From Deltaproteobacteria bacterium (GTDB lineage: Bacteria; Myxococcota_A; UBA796; UBA2385): a stretch of 7,529 nucleotides of DNA. Under the pieces are notes generated by a model, which made no database searches, was not told the DNA's origin, and saw only the letters and a program-made list of their open reading frames with translations. The stretch spans positions 1 through 7,529 of the forward strand of contig WGAH01000932.1 in NCBI GenBank assembly GCA_015489145.1, read 5' to 3'. The translations under genes and the position numbers were made by a program. Of this stretch, positions 6,388 to 7,529 are shown one piece after another; position 1 is the first letter of the stretch; every line of letters starts with the position of its first letter.

Positions 6388-7529
6388 TCAGCGGCGCCGG
6401 ATGCGGATGCGGAAGCGCGCGCCCCCGTCGAAGCCGTCCAGGCACTCTACCAGACCGTGGTGGGCGGCGGCGGCCTCGGCGACGAAGGCCAGGCCCAGGC
6501 CGTAGCCGCCGGCCTTGCCTCGCCCGGCCCCCTCGATGCGGGTGAAGCGCTCGAAGATGCGGCGGCGCATGGCCGGCGGCACGCCCAGGCCGTTGTCGAT
6601 GACCTCGAAGACGACGTGGCGGCCCGACTCGCCGGCGCGGAGCAGCACCCGGGCCGGCACGTCGGGGCGGCGGTACTTGAGGGCGTTGTCGAGGAGGTTG
6701 TTGAGGGCGTCCCGCAGCAGCGCCGGGTCGGCGGCGATGGGGGCGCAGGGGCGCAGGTCGGTGTCGAGGCGGGCGCCGACGGCCTCGAAGCGCGGGCGCC
6801 AGTGCTGCACCACCGCGTCGGCGAGCTTCGCCGGCTCCACCGGGGTGCGGGCGCTCACCTCGGGGCGGCGGGCCACGGTGAGCACCTCCTCGATGCGCTG
6901 GTCGAGGCGTTCCACCTCGCGGACGATGCGCCGCGGGAAGGACTGGGCGCGGCCCTCCAGGCCCACGAGGTCGAGGGTCTCGGCCATCACCCGGATGCCG
7001 GCCAGGGGCGTCTTGAGCTCGTGGGTGACCCGGGCGATGAAGGCCTGTTGGCGCTCGACCAGCTCGACCTGGCGGCGGTCGGCCCGCACGCGGCCGGCGA
7101 TGGCGAAACCGCCGAGGAGCAGGGCGAGGACGATGGGCACGAACTGGCTGGCCGCCCAGCGGGTCTCGTCGGTGGGATGGGTCTCGGAGAGGCGCACCAT
7201 GCCCAGGCGCAGGGCGGGGAGCAGGAAGTGGAAGGGCACCTCCGCCACGAGGCGCTTCCGGTCGACGGTTCCGTCGTCGCCGGTGGGGGCCGAGCCCCGG
7301 AGCACCCGGCCGGTGGCGTCCAGCACGACGAGGTCGGGGCGGGCGCGGCCGCGGGGGGTGGCCTCGAGCAGGGCGGTGAGCAGCTCGCCCACGTCCACCT
7401 GCACGGCGGCGACCCGGCGGCCGTCGCCGACGCGGCCCGTCACGAGCAGCCAGGTCCCGTCCTCGCCGCGGAGCACCTCCAGGGCGGCGGGGTCGCCGGG
7501 CGCGCCCCGGGGGGGATCGCGGCGGGCGA
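6388..7529 (-). CDS. Sensor histidine kinase, N-terminus beyond window
   Basis: Partial: 379 residues are visible and the frame stays open to the right edge, so the GTG at 7476 is probably internal. From the edge there is an extracytoplasmic segment with WLLVTGRV, RVAAVQVDVGELLTALLEA and DLVVLDATGRVLRGS, similar to the membrane-proximal part of a Cache-type sensor domain (inference). A membrane helix (FVPIVLALLLGGFAIAG) follows at about 7149-7087. No HAMP domain is evident; the helix runs almost directly into the HisKA dimerisation domain. The H-box is FIARVTHELKTPLAGI, with the phosphorylated His at codon 7023-7021; the Glu and Thr after it suggest kinase plus phosphatase activity. The ATPase domain has the N-box NNLLDNALKY, G1 DNGLGVP, F-box IFERF and G2 GGYGLGL, all intact. 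It should autophosphorylate and pass phosphate to the regulator encoded 23 nt downstream. A first membrane helix or signal anchor is expected beyond the edge. The ligand is unknown. Confidence 0.94.
   Translation of the reverse strand, partial: ARRDPPRGAPGDPAALEVLRGEDGTWLLVTGRVGDGRRVAAVQVDVGELLTALLEATPRGRARPDLVVLDATGRVLRGSAPTGDDGTVDRKRLVAEVPFHFLLPALRLGMVRLSETHPTDETRWAASQFVPIVLALLLGGFAIAGRVRADRRQVELVERQQAFIARVTHELKTPLAGIRVMAETLDLVGLEGRAQSFPRRIVREVERLDQRIEEVLTVARRPEVSARTPVEPAKLADAVVQHWRPRFEAVGARLDTDLRPCAPIAADPALLRDALNNLLDNALKYRRPDVPARVLLRAGESGRHVVFEVIDNGLGVPPAMRRRIFERFTRIEGAGRGKAGGYGLGLAFVAEAAAAHHGLVECLDGFDGGARFRIRIRRR

Noticed and set aside
6365..6445. 27-residue N-terminal extension of the response regulator
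   Set aside because: It would overlap the end of the sensor kinase gene and is Arg/Pro-rich, whereas ATG 6364 has a GGAGG at proper spacing and matches the usual receiver-domain start.
5201..6505. A 434-codon plus-strand frame across the SDR 3' end and the response regulator
   Set aside because: It is out of phase with the SDR and antisense to the regulator, whose motifs are unambiguous; the product is a shadow composition.

Overview
This window is very GC-rich, with almost every third codon position G or C. It starts genes with ATG or GTG behind AGGAGG-type ribosome binding sites. The gene mix is a Hanks-type kinase relative, a fused B12-dependent acyl-CoA mutase, a classical SDR and an OmpR-type two-component pair. 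Together these suggest a free-living high-GC bacterium, perhaps a myxobacterium or deltaproteobacterium-like lineage. That placement is inference; the window holds no rRNA or other phylogenetic marker. I see no mobile element, tRNA, rRNA or CRISPR array, so it looks like ordinary chromosome.

Left block, minus strand, read right to left: a 150-residue protein of unknown function (4686 to 4234), then icmF (4173 to 904), then the N-terminal 279 residues of a kinase-fold protein (838 to beyond the left edge). All three point the same way with gaps of 60 and 65 nt, so they may form one operon. IcmF carries the B12 domain, a GTPase chaperone domain and the mutase barrel in one chain. Its two substrate-pocket positions are Phe and Gln, the isobutyryl-CoA mutase pattern, rather than the Tyr and Arg of methylmalonyl-CoA mutase. 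The kinase-fold protein has lost the ATP-anchoring Lys, the catalytic Asp of HRD and the Asp of DFG, so it reads as a pseudokinase.

Middle, 4687 to 4916: a 230-nt divergent intergenic region between the left block and a plus-strand gene. It holds a perfect 9-bp GC-rich inverted repeat, a possible -35 element (TTGACC), short TTGC/GCAA elements in alternating orientation, and a second inverted repeat just upstream of the SDR ribosome binding site. The SDR-family oxidoreductase (4917 to 5663) follows, with an intact catalytic tetrad.

Right block, minus strand: a membrane sensor histidine kinase, incomplete at the right edge (to 6388), followed after 23 nt by an OmpR/PhoB-family response regulator (6364 to 5672). 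The kinase gene comes first in the transcript. The regulator and the SDR converge tail to tail with only 8 nt between stop codons.

Functionally, icmF interconverts branched and straight C4 acyl-CoAs, and the SDR is likely to reduce or oxidise a hydroxy/keto group on a small or acyl-thioester substrate, so a shared acyl-CoA theme is possible but not shown. The two-component pair is a separate signalling unit whose targets cannot be read from the window. I found no clearly new multi-gene system. The items most worth a second look are the pseudokinase, the unknown protein upstream of icmF, and the structured divergent region.
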